Source of the DNA: Pyrinomonadaceae bacterium
Lineage (GTDB): Bacteria; Acidobacteriota; Blastocatellia; Pyrinomonadales; Pyrinomonadaceae
Assembly: GCA_019694355.1 (NCBI GenBank)
Contig: JAIBCB010000001.1
Span: 62,001-126,000, forward strand
DNA length: 64,000 nucleotides
Direction of reading: 5' to 3'
Below, piece after piece: positions 18,904 to 28,300 of the stretch (the stretch's first letter is position 1; every line of letters starts with the position of its first letter). The translations under genes were made by a program, and so were the position numbers. The notes under the pieces were generated by a model. The model did not search any database and was not told the origin of the DNA. It saw nothing but the letters and a program-made list of their open reading frames with translations.

Positions 18904-19560
18904 CTAAGTTTGCGCAATATCTATTTCGAGAGCATCGCCGATCCGCGCGATCGAAATGTCAGCGGCGGGATATTGAGCGATCTCTTTTGTGTCTGCCGCA
19001 TAGTGTCCTTGTTTGACGAATACCGTCGTAAGCTTCGACGCCCACTGCTTCTTCATCGCCGTGAGTATTCGCAGTTTGTCGTCGAAAAGAAAGTAATGTT
19101 CTGCCGGATATCGACGCTCGATATCGGCCAGTTCCTGCTCTTTGTGGATATAGATGAGCACGTTGTTTTCAACGGCCTCGCCGAGGCCGGAACGCTCGAT
19201 CTTTCGCGGCTGGAACACAGCATCACCATCGGTCAAGATAACGACCGGCCCAAGCTTTTTGAACCTATCGATCACATCGAGAGAATTCGGGAAAAGGCGA
19301 TTTGCGAACGGATAATTTATCAGGTAGTTCGACAGCGACAGGAGATGCGATTCGTAAGGAAACTTCGAACGATAACGCTGTAACGCTCCGAGATAGTCGG
19401 CGTAGCCGAGTTCGCTGCGCAGTTCTTCAAATATCTGCCAATAGGTCGTGGTCCGGCGTTCGCCGACCTCTTTATTCAGAAATTCACGCAGTGCCGCGGA
19501 CACGCGGTCGTTATCGAGCAGCGTGTTATCGACGTCAAAGAAGAAAACGAATTTATGCAT
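18904..19560 (-). CDS. HAD-family hydrolase in the MurNAc salvage operon
   Basis: 218 residues. Motif I FFFDVDNTLLDND has both Asp9 and Asp11; motif II is VILTDGD; motif IV is around HYFLFDDKLRIL. It starts 33 bases after murQ and its stop is 3 bases before the symporter start, so it is clearly co-transcribed. A role on amino-sugar phosphates is possible, in the way MupP dephosphorylates MurNAc-6P in pseudomonads, but the sequence alone does not show this. Confidence 0.78.
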   Translation of the reverse strand: MHKFVFFFDVDNTLLDNDRVSAALREFLNKEVGERRTTTYWQIFEELRSELGYADYLGALQRYRSKFPYESHLLSLSNYLINYPFANRLFPNSLDVIDRFKKLGPVVILTDGDAVFQPRKIERSGLGEAVENNVLIYIHKEQELADIERRYPAEHYFLFDDKLRILTAMKKQWASKLTTVFVKQGHYAADTKEIAQYPAADISIARIGDALEIDIAQT

Positions 19561-19593
19561 TCAAGATAGTGTAACAAGGTTGGCTGGTCGCCG

Positions 19594-20487
19594 TTAGCTT
19601 TTTGCCATTTCTATCGCCTTCGGGACGATGTATTTCGTTTCTGCCAGACATCGCTTTGCTTCGTCCATAGAAACGTTTGCCTGTGCCATCACCAACGCAA
19701 CGCGAAGGTCATCCGCCGCCGCAGCCAGCAATTCCTTAGCCTCAGTTTCAGTTCTTCCGGTTTCGGCAGCTACGATGCGCACGCTCCTTTCGCGAAGTTT
19801 ATTGTTTGCCGTTCGCATATTCGTCATACGATTGCCAACGACGTAGCCCAAGCGGATCATCGTGACCGTTGAGATCATATTCAGAATGAGTTTCTGCGCC
19901 GTTCCGGCCTTCATACGCGTCGAGCCGGCGATCGCTTCGGGACCGACAACCGCAACGATCGCGACATCGGCCGCCTTGGTGATCGGCGAATCGGGATTGC
20001 AGGTAATGCACGCCGTGAAGCAGCCGAGCGAGCGTGCATACTCAAGGCCGCCGATCGTGTATGGTGTTCGGCCTGAAGCCGCGATACCGATAAGAGCATC
20101 TTTTGAGTTCAGGCCACGGGCCGCAAGATCGACTTCGGCGGATCTCGCGTCGTCCTCGCTTGCTTCGGTCGCTTTGTAGAGAGCGTCAATTCCGCCCGCG
20201 ATCACGCCCTGCACGAGACCGCTTTCGACTCCGAATGTCGGCGGCAGTTCGCTTGCGTCGAGAACGCCGAGGCGTCCGCTCGTTCCGGTTCCGACGTAAA
20301 AAAGGCGTCCGCCATTCTCAAGACGAGCGACGACGGCATCGACCGTGGCCGCGACCTCGGGCAGAGCTTTTTCGACGGCGAATGCGACCTGCTTGTCCTC
20401 GCTATTTATAAGCGAAAGGGCATCGAGCGTCGAAACCCTGTCGATGTCGCGTGTCGCTTCGTTTTCAGATTCGGTAATCGAGATCAC
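19594..20487 (-). CDS. murQ: N-acetylmuramic acid 6-phosphate etherase
   Basis: 297 residues, normal for MurQ. It cleaves the lactyl ether of MurNAc-6-phosphate to GlcNAc-6-phosphate and D-lactate. Visible are the SIS-domain sugar-phosphate segments FYVGTGTSGRLGVLDASELPPTFG and IGIAASGRTPYTIGGLEYARSLG, the ITCNPDSPI strand, VVGPEAIAGSTRMKAGTAQKLILNM and a C-terminal helical tail. It follows the kinase gene by 13 bases. It anchors the reading of the whole locus as peptidoglycan amino-sugar recycling. Confidence 0.97.
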   Translation of the reverse strand: MISITESENEATRDIDRVSTLDALSLINSEDKQVAFAVEKALPEVAATVDAVVARLENGGRLFYVGTGTSGRLGVLDASELPPTFGVESGLVQGVIAGGIDALYKATEASEDDARSAEVDLAARGLNSKDALIGIAASGRTPYTIGGLEYARSLGCFTACITCNPDSPITKAADVAIVAVVGPEAIAGSTRMKAGTAQKLILNMISTVTMIRLGYVVGNRMTNMRTANNKLRERSVRIVAAETGRTETEAKELLAAAADDLRVALVMAQANVSMDEAKRCLAETKYIVPKAIEMAKS

Positions 20488-20500
20488 TTTTGTCTTTCAG

Positions 20501-21505
20501 CTATGGCCTGCGTCCTGTCCTCAAAGATGGCCCGTCATCGCCGGGCATCGGTTCAACAACGTTACCATTTGTCCGAGCTATCTGGCACGCGGCGTGCGCA
20601 GGCAAAAATTTTGGTTTTGTGAGATACGCTTTTGGAGCCTCGGCGTGGATCAATTGCTTCATTCTGTCGGTCAAAAGACTGCCCGCGAGGAAAACGCTGC
20701 CGACACATCCGACCGGGAACTTTGCGTCCTTGAGCTGCAGCTTTCTAATTACCGCAGCAGCAGCATTGCCGAGCTCTTCCCCGGCTTCTCTGATGATGGC
20801 GAGAGCGACGGCGTCGCCGGCATTTGCCGCCTCGGTTACGAACCGTGAGAAGCCAGCGATCCTACTATTGTCCATTGTCGGTGCGTAGATCGCGCCAATG
20901 AGATTCTCGACGTTCGATGCACGAAAATAGTCTGCGGCAAGGTCAGAAAGTGCTGTCGCAGGGCCTCTGCCATCCGATGCCTTTGCGATCCGGTGAAGAG
21001 CTTCGCCTGCGATGCCGCGTCCTCCGCCTTCGTCACCTGCGATCGGTCCCCAGCCGCCAGCCATTGCCCGTTGCCCATCGCTATCCATACCAAGACAGAT
21101 CGAGCCGGTGCCCGCAATAACGACGAGCCCCGCCTTGCCAAGCGTGGTGCCGTAGAGCGCGATCTCGGCGTCGGTTGTCACGATAAGGCGTTTTACGCCA
21201 AAGCGTCCCAGAAAGCTGTCGCGGACGCGCCCGCGGATGTCGTATCGCCGCACGCCGGCAAGCCCGAGCGTTGCGGCAACTATATCGCCGCGGGAAATGT
21301 TGTTGTCATCGCAGGCCTTGTCGATGGCATACGCGATATTCGAGACCGCCGTTTCAACGCCTACACGCAGCGGATTTGCAGGGCCGCCCGTGCCTTCGGC
21401 AACGACACGCCCTTGGCTGCTCATTATCGCGATGGTGCACTTCGTCCCGCCTCCATCAACGCCGAGATATAAATGATATGGGTGGGCTCGTGCTTCTTTT
21501 CTCAT
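20501..21505 (-). CDS. BadF/BcrA-type ATPase, probable N-acetylmuramate/N-acetylglucosamine kinase
   Basis: 334 residues of the ASKHA sugar-kinase fold: phosphate-1 YLGVDGGGTKCTIAI (about 13-27), VTTDAEIALYG, VVIAGTGSICLG (phosphate-2) and WGPIAGDEGGG. This is the family of mammalian NAGK and clostridial MurK, which phosphorylate GlcNAc and MurNAc at O6. First gene of the minus-strand operon, directly before murQ, so its product would feed MurQ. It is divergent from the LysR regulator across a 127-base gap. The exact sugar is inferred. Confidence 0.85.
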   Translation of the reverse strand: MRKEARAHPYHLYLGVDGGGTKCTIAIMSSQGRVVAEGTGGPANPLRVGVETAVSNIAYAIDKACDDNNISRGDIVAATLGLAGVRRYDIRGRVRDSFLGRFGVKRLIVTTDAEIALYGTTLGKAGLVVIAGTGSICLGMDSDGQRAMAGGWGPIAGDEGGGRGIAGEALHRIAKASDGRGPATALSDLAADYFRASNVENLIGAIYAPTMDNSRIAGFSRFVTEAANAGDAVALAIIREAGEELGNAAAAVIRKLQLKDAKFPVGCVGSVFLAGSLLTDRMKQLIHAEAPKAYLTKPKFLPAHAACQIARTNGNVVEPMPGDDGPSLRTGRRP

Positions 21506-21632
21506 CTTCTTTCAGCCATCTATTCGGATGCCGCCGAAACGCAAAAAGCACATACATTCTTCGCTAGGCTTGACATATAATCAAATTTAAAGGATTTTAT
21601 GTAGTCAATAAGCAATCCTGATCGACAAAATT
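21506..21632. promoter_or_regulatory. Divergent control region of the salvage locus
   Basis: The 127-base gap between the kinase (minus) and the LysR gene (plus) has an AT-rich core holding TTGACA (21570-21575) immediately followed by TATAAT (21576-21581). These cannot serve one promoter together, but either could belong to one of two opposed promoters. As the gap lies next to a LysR gene it is the likely operator region. Confidence 0.35.
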
Positions 21633-22550
21633 ATGGAGATCCGACAGCTCAAAGCCTTTCTAGCTATCGCGGAGGCGAAGACCTTTACGGCGGGCGCTCG
21701 ACGTGTCAACGTTACGCAGGCGGCCATCTCAATGCAGATACGGCAGTTAGAGGACGAGGTCGGGCTGCCGCTGTTCACCCGAACACCAAGACGTGTGATC
21801 TTGACCGAGGCGGGAGAATATCTTCTCGATCGTGCGAGAAAGATCTTGCGTGAGCACGATTCCGCGATCGCCGAGATAGCAGAGGTCGCCGGTGCCGAAC
21901 ACGGACGTCTGCGCATCGGAAGTTCATCATCGAACTTTTCTGCCAACCAACTTCCGAAGATCCTCGGCAAGCTTCGCCGAAGATTTCCGAATGGCGACCT
22001 GCACGTAACTTCGGGGACGAGCCAGCTTTTGGTGGACAAGATAATGCACGGCGAGATCGATATCGCCTTCGTAAGTTTGCCGGTCGATAATTCTTCGATC
22101 ACGACAGACCTTCTGCTTAGCGATGAGATCGTCGCCATCGGGCATCCATCACATCCTTTAGCGAAAGATCGTTACATTTCGGCGGCGTCGTTGGCGGGCG
22201 AGAAACTGATCCTTGGCGAACGCGGAGGAAATACGCGGCGGATGATCGACGATTTCTTTAATGCGGCAAATGTTCGGCCGAACGTCATTATGGAACTGTC
22301 GCGGCAAGCGGCGATAAACGAAATGGTCGAAGCGAACATGGGCGTCGGGACGGCCGGCGCAAAGACGATCGCCGAGCATGTAAAGCAAAAGAAACTCGTC
22401 TCGTGGATGATCGAGGGTGCAGAGATCAATTGGGATCTTGGCTTGGCGAGACTCCGCGGCGGCTATTATTCCCCGATCGCAAAAGAGTTCGTGGCTCTTT
22501 GTAAAGCGAACTTTGCCGAAAGGGCGAAAGGACAACGCTCAAAGAAGTAG
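21633..22550 (+). CDS. LysR-family transcriptional regulator
   Basis: 305 residues. Residues 1-60 are the winged HTH (MEIRQLKAFLAIAEAKTFTAGARRVNVTQAAISMQIRQLEDEVGLPLFTRTPRRVILTEAG); the rest is the periplasmic-binding-like effector domain (from about 90, GRLRIGSS...). It is divergent from the amino-sugar kinase operon and 8 bases upstream of the AmiE-NamZ fusion, so it probably controls both arms in response to a muropeptide or amino-sugar signal. The effector is unknown. Confidence 0.93.
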   Translation: MEIRQLKAFLAIAEAKTFTAGARRVNVTQAAISMQIRQLEDEVGLPLFTRTPRRVILTEAGEYLLDRARKILREHDSAIAEIAEVAGAEHGRLRIGSSSSNFSANQLPKILGKLRRRFPNGDLHVTSGTSQLLVDKIMHGEIDIAFVSLPVDNSSITTDLLLSDEIVAIGHPSHPLAKDRYISAASLAGEKLILGERGGNTRRMIDDFFNAANVRPNVIMELSRQAAINEMVEANMGVGTAGAKTIAEHVKQKKLVSWMIEGAEINWDLGLARLRGGYYSPIAKEFVALCKANFAERAKGQRSKK

Positions 22551-22558
22551 CGGCCGAT

Positions 22559-25156
22559 ATGCAAGCAAGAGTGAGAACAAGATCAAAAGTATTGAACGCG
22601 CAATTGAGCTCCGTTTGCCTGTTCTTTTTCGCCACTATCTGTCTGAGTTGGTTCGCAACCGATCTTTCCGCACAGGTGCTGTCAGCCGCGAGTCCGCAGA
22701 CGGTCGGAATGAACCCCGACAAACTTGCCGAGATCGCTCCGATCGTTAACAAAGCGATCGCTGATAAGGAGCTTCCGGGTGCCGTTGTCTTAATAGGCCA
22801 CAAAGGCAGGATCGTTTATCGACAAGCCTTTGGGAACCGTGCCCTTGAGCCGGTCGTCGAGAAGATGACGGTGGATACGATCTTCGACCTCGCGAGTTTG
22901 ACGAAGGTCGTCGCGACAACGACGTCAATTATGAAGCTCGTTGAGGACGGCAAGCTTCGGCTCAACGATACGGTCGGCAAATACTTTCCCGAAATAAAGG
23001 ACGAGAGGGCGAAACAGGTCACGATCCTTGAGCTTTTGACGCATACCTCCGGATACGCGCCGGACTTTGACCTCAAACAGAAATGGAGCGGCCAAGACGG
23101 GATGCTCCAGGCTCTTTACAAAGAGAAACTGCGTGATCTGCCCGGCACGCAATTCGTCTATTCGGACATCAATTTCGAAATACTCGGTGCTCTTGTTCTG
23201 AAGCTCTCCGGCAAGCCGTTGGACGACTTTGCGTATGAGAACATTTTCCGACGGGTCGGAATGGACAGGACATTCTTCATCAGACTTCTTCTGCCTAGCT
23301 CGAACACCGGCGACGTTGTCTCCGCCGTCGATCTCCCGAGTGCCATCGACCAGCGGATCGCGCCGACGGAGAATATTCGCGGCCAGCAGAGTTATCTTGG
23401 CTCGATGTTCGACGGCGACTCGAAAACGGGTGACCGCATTCTCAGAGGTGTTGTTCACGATCCGACGGCGTTCCGGATGGGCGGAGTTGCAGGGCACGCC
23501 GGTCTGTTTTCGACCGCAGATGATCTCGCAAAGTTCTGTCAAATGTTGCTGAACGGCGGGACGTACAATGGGAAGCGCGTCCTCTCAAGATCGACGGTCA
23601 ACAGGATGACCACGCCGCTCGTCGTGTCAGAGGGAGGTGATACACGCGGACTTGGTTGGGATATTGATACGCGGTTCTCGTCGAATCGAGGCGAACTCTT
23701 CCCGCTTGGGTCCTTCGGTCATACGGGCTTTACCGGCACGAGCCTCTGGATCGATCCGGTCTCGCAAACCTTCGTTGTCTTCCTCTCGAATCGTGTTCAT
23801 CCGGACGGCAAAGGCAACGTGACGCCGCTGCGGGCAAAGATCGCAACCCTTGCGGCCGCCGCGGTCGAGGATACGCCGATCGAGAAAGTACGCGAGGCCG
23901 AGGCGGAATATCAGGCACAGGTCGCCGCCAAACTGCCGATCTTTAGGCAGAAAGCAGAGTGGATAAAGGCATTCAGCAGATTGGAATATGGCGGCTTGTT
24001 TACACCGCAACGGCAACCTGACAAGCTGGTGCTCAACGGGATCGATGTTCTCGAACGCGACGGATTCAAACAGCTTGCGGGCTTGAAGATCGGACTAGTT
24101 ACGAACCAGACCGGTCGCGACCTTAACGGTGATCTGACGATCGATGTTCTGCATAAAGCTCCGAACGTGAACCTTACGGTGCTCTTTTCACCGGAGCACG
24201 GAATCCGCGGCGAACTCGACCAGGAGAAGATCAGCGACACGAAGGACGAGAAGACGGGCCTTCCTATCTATTCGCTCTACGGCGAAACACGACGCCCGAC
24301 GCCTGAACAGCTGAAGTCACTCGATGCGATCGTTTATGACATTCAAGATGTCGGGACGAGATTCTACACTTACACGGCAACGCTTCGGAACGTGATGGAG
24401 GAAGCCGCAAAAGCGGGAAAACCTGTCTTCGTTCTCGATCGCCCAAATCCGATAAATGGTGCAGACGTCGAGGGGCCGATCGCGGATGAAGAAAAACTTT
24501 CGTTCATAGCCGCTCACACTGTACCGGTGCGATACGGGATGACGATCGGCGAATTCGCAAAGATGATGAATGCCGAGCGGAAGATCGGTGCCGACCTTCG
24601 AGTGATCGAGATGTACGGTTGGAAGCGTTCGATGTGGTTTGATCAGATAGGCCAGACCTGGGTGAATCCATCACCGAATATGCGTTCGCTGACAGAAGCA
24701 ACGCTTTATCCTGGCATTGGACTGCTGGAGACGACGAATCTTAGTGTCGGACGCGGCACGGACACTCCGTTCGAGGTTGTTGGCTCTCCGTATATAGACG
24801 GGCGCAAACTCGCGACAGAACTGAACGGGATGGGGCTCAAAGGCGTTCGGTTCGTGCCGATAAAGTTCACGCCGACCGCGTCTGTCTTCAAGGGTGAGGC
24901 GTGCGGCGGCGTGAACGTGATAATTATCGATCGTGGGGTCTTTAATTCCGTCCGTACGGGGCTTGCGATCGCGATCGCACTAAGAAAACTGTACCCGACA
25001 GATTGGCAGATAGATCGTTTTGGGCGTCTTCTCGTCAACGCCGAGACGCTCGAGGATCTGAAGCAGGGAACAAGTCTGGATAAACTTGAAAGATCGACGG
25101 CACCCTCCTTAAGTGAATTTTTACGTCGGAGAGGGGCTTATTTGCTTTACAAATGA
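22559..25156 (+). CDS. Fusion of AmiE-like serine hydrolase and NamZ (DUF1343) exo-N-acetylmuramidase
   Basis: 865 residues. A signal peptide (to about 39, DLSAQ) is followed by a beta-lactamase-fold domain (about 50-435) with SLTK at 113-116 (Ser nucleophile and Lys), YSD at 201-203 and HTG at 388-390, as in B. subtilis AmiE (YbbE), which cleaves the peptide from MurNAc. Then a full DUF1343/NamZ domain (about 493-865) has GLVTNQTGR, SPEHG at 544-548 with the family's catalytic Glu, and YDIQDVGTRFYTYTAT. NamZ releases MurNAc from non-reducing glycan ends. In Bacillus these are separate neighbouring genes. Here one polypeptide would strip peptide and release MurNAc outside the cytoplasm. Confidence 0.92.
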   Translation: MQARVRTRSKVLNAQLSSVCLFFFATICLSWFATDLSAQVLSAASPQTVGMNPDKLAEIAPIVNKAIADKELPGAVVLIGHKGRIVYRQAFGNRALEPVVEKMTVDTIFDLASLTKVVATTTSIMKLVEDGKLRLNDTVGKYFPEIKDERAKQVTILELLTHTSGYAPDFDLKQKWSGQDGMLQALYKEKLRDLPGTQFVYSDINFEILGALVLKLSGKPLDDFAYENIFRRVGMDRTFFIRLLLPSSNTGDVVSAVDLPSAIDQRIAPTENIRGQQSYLGSMFDGDSKTGDRILRGVVHDPTAFRMGGVAGHAGLFSTADDLAKFCQMLLNGGTYNGKRVLSRSTVNRMTTPLVVSEGGDTRGLGWDIDTRFSSNRGELFPLGSFGHTGFTGTSLWIDPVSQTFVVFLSNRVHPDGKGNVTPLRAKIATLAAAAVEDTPIEKVREAEAEYQAQVAAKLPIFRQKAEWIKAFSRLEYGGLFTPQRQPDKLVLNGIDVLERDGFKQLAGLKIGLVTNQTGRDLNGDLTIDVLHKAPNVNLTVLFSPEHGIRGELDQEKISDTKDEKTGLPIYSLYGETRRPTPEQLKSLDAIVYDIQDVGTRFYTYTATLRNVMEEAAKAGKPVFVLDRPNPINGADVEGPIADEEKLSFIAAHTVPVRYGMTIGEFAKMMNAERKIGADLRVIEMYGWKRSMWFDQIGQTWVNPSPNMRSLTEATLYPGIGLLETTNLSVGRGTDTPFEVVGSPYIDGRKLATELNGMGLKGVRFVPIKFTPTASVFKGEACGGVNVIIIDRGVFNSVRTGLAIAIALRKLYPTDWQIDRFGRLLVNAETLEDLKQGTSLDKLERSTAPSLSEFLRRRGAYLLYK

Positions 25157-25365
25157 AGTGCTTTAGAGTTATAACTCTTTAGTTTCTCATTTTCGCATTG
25201 GCAATTTGTTCGGCTTCGGACCTCTCGTAGTTCGAGGGAAACCGGCCATTAACTGTAATTGAAACGATAACGAAAATTTGAGCAAACCTGATAACACTTA
25301 AATGTTGCTTATAGGTTTATTGCTCTGGAGATGACCGCATTCACACAAATCGAGGGTAGAAAAAT

Positions 25366-28300
25366 ATGACTAAGAGAGCACTGATTTCGGGCATTATGAC
25401 CGCTATCGGCATTCTATGCCTAAGCGGGATCATTATCGCCCAGGAGATCACAGGATCGATCGTGGGATCGGTTACCGATAGCAACGGAGCGGCTGTTCCG
25501 AATGCGACGGTGACCGTTACTCTTCCATCTCAAGGCGACCGTGTCGTACGAACTGTAACGACTTCGAGTGCCGGTAACTATTCGATTCCGAATCTGCCGG
25601 TTGCTTCCTATAAAGTGACCGTTGAGGCGCCAAATTTCAAGAAAGTTGTTAACAGCCAGGTGAAGGTGGATGTTGGCCAACGACGCCAGCTTGATATCAC
25701 ATTGGCTGCTGGGCAGATCGACGAGGTGGTTACTGTTGACGCAGAAAATGTTGTCATTGAGTCGTCAACGCCAACGGCCGGTACGACGATCAGCGGCAAT
25801 CAGGTGCGTGAACTTTCTATCAACAACAGAAACTTCGTGCAGCTCGTAACGCTCGCTCCGGGCGTGACGTCGAACCTTTCTGATCAGGTCTATGTTGGTA
25901 CTTCGAATCCGGACGGTCAGGCAAACACGGTTCAGATCTCGGTCAATGGTGCGAGAAGCAGCCAGAATACCTTCACGGTTGACGGAGCCGACATCACCGA
26001 CCGCGGTTCTAATTTGACGATCCAGGCCTATCCGAGCGTCGATGCGATCGGTGAATTTAAGGTTCTTCGTTCGCTCTATCCGGCAGAATCCGGACGCAGC
26101 GGCGGCGGCCAGGTCAACGTTGTTACCCGCAGCGGTACGGACAAGTTTCACGGTTCGTTGTTCGAGTTCGTTCGGAACGAGAAGTTCAATGCGAGCTCGT
26201 ATCTGAATAACCGTACGCATCCGCTTGGACGCGACGCTGAAGGCAAGGCGATTCGCCCGCCTTTCCGCTACAACAACTATGGATTTACGATCGGCGGCCC
26301 GATCTACTTCCTTCGGTTTGGTAACGCGAAACCGGGTGATTCGATGTTCTCGAAAATGCCGCGAACATACTTTTTCTTCTCAGAGGAGCAGAGAAAGGAT
26401 AGACGTTATCCGACCTTAAGTTCGACGGTTCCGACCGCAGGAATGAAGAACGGCGTCTTCGCGTATCCGATCTGTTTGTCGGGCACGATCTCGGGTTCCA
26501 CCCGTACCTGTACCCAGATTCTCCCGGCGGGCACGCCATTCTCAACAATGGCGACGATCAATCCTGTTTCGGCGGCGTACCTGTCGAGCATCATCAACTC
26601 GATACCGTCACCTAACAACGGCACATACGGCCTTCTTTTCCCGGCGTCCGGTGTCTTCGATTTCCGTCAGGAGATCGTAAAGGTCGATACCGCATTTACG
26701 AACAACTGGACAGCCTACTATCGATATCAGAGGGATACTATCCCGACGATCGATCCGAATTCGCTCTTCTCCGGCGGATCGGGTATTCCGGGCGTCTCTA
26801 CTTCAGAGACCGATTCGCCCGGCCGAGCGCATACGCTTGCGACGACTTGGGTCGTGAACCCGAACTTCATTCTCGATGCGAGATACACATATTCGTACGG
26901 TGCTATTCTGAGCCACACGATCGGCACTCTCGCAAAGGAGAACAGTCCGAGCATCAGCATTCCGATGCCGTTCCAGAATAATGACGAGCGTGTTGCTCAT
27001 ATCACAGGAGCCGGTATCAGCAATCTTCAGGCATTCGGCGGGTACGACAACTTCTCAGACAAACATGCTTTCTCCGGAAGCGCCACGTGGGTCGTTGGAA
27101 GCCATACGATGAAGTTCGGTGCTGAGTACTCGCGATACCGCAAGGTCGAGAATGCTCTTGGCGGTTCAAACCAGGGCGTATTTAGTGCCTTTAATAACAC
27201 CACGGCCGCGAGCCCGACCCGCGGATCTGTCTGCGTGAATTCATCGGGTGCGGGAATCACTTGCTCCGGCAATCAGGCCATTGAACAGGCATTTGCGAAC
27301 TTCCTCTTAGGAACAAATGTAGGGTTTACCCAATCAAAATTTGACCTCAAGGCCGACTTTAGACAGGAAAATTGGGAAGCCTATGCTCAGGATGAATTCA
27401 AGATCCGACGTAATCTAACTCTATACTACGGTGTGCGTTACTCTTTCTTTGGTTCGCCCTGGGACAAGAACGGCCATCTCTCGAACTTTGTTCCAGAGCT
27501 TTGGAATCCAGCTCAGGCTCCGCTTGTTACCGGTGCGGGCAATCGTGTTGCCGGTTCGGGAAACTACTGCAACGGCATCATTGTCAACGCTCAGAATTTC
27601 CAGACCGGCCCTGCGTCATACAACTGTTCGCCGACAAGTTCGCCTTACGGCAAGTACATAGTTAATGCGCCAAAGCGAAACTTTGCTCCGCGGATCGGTA
27701 TCGCTTGGGATCCATTCGGCGACGGCAAGAACGTTATCCGAACGGGCTATGGCATCTATCATGAGCAGACGCTTGTCGGCACGTTCGAGCAACTCCTGGG
27801 TGCGAATCCTCCGTATCAGGAAACAATAACGGTTTCCGGTGTGGATATCAGCAATCCGGTCCCGGGCTCGGCTGCGGTCGTTGCAAGTGCGGCAGCGCCA
27901 GGCCTGATCCGCGGCATTCAAACGGATTACAAGACGCCGTATATGCAGCACTGGTCGCTAGATTATCAGCGTCAGATCGACAAGGATACGGTCTTTAGTA
28001 TCGGTTATTACGGTTCGAAGGGAACGAATCTGATCGGTATCATCGACATCAATAACCTAAGACCGGGTTATGCGTATTCGCAGATGTGTGCAGTTGGCTC
28101 GTCCACAACACCGACGGTTGCGTGCCAGGGTACAGATGGTGCGACCGGACTTCCGATTCCGTTCACCTCGGCGGCCTCAGAGTTGATCCTTGACCAGATT
28201 CGCCCGTTTCGCGGTTGGAAAGGTATCGGCATCATCGCCCCGCGGTTCAGCTCGAACTATCACAGCCTTCAGGTCTCAGGAACTCGTCGGCTTGGTGCAA

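Noticed and set aside
18031..19383. Plus-strand open frame of 450 codons opposite the SSS symporter and HAD genes
   Set aside because: It is antisense to two well-supported genes, spans their junction, and its translation is low-complexity with many Arg, Asp and His and no fold or motif.
21570..21581. A single sigma70 promoter made of TTGACA and TATAAT
   Set aside because: The two boxes abut with no spacer, so they cannot form one promoter.
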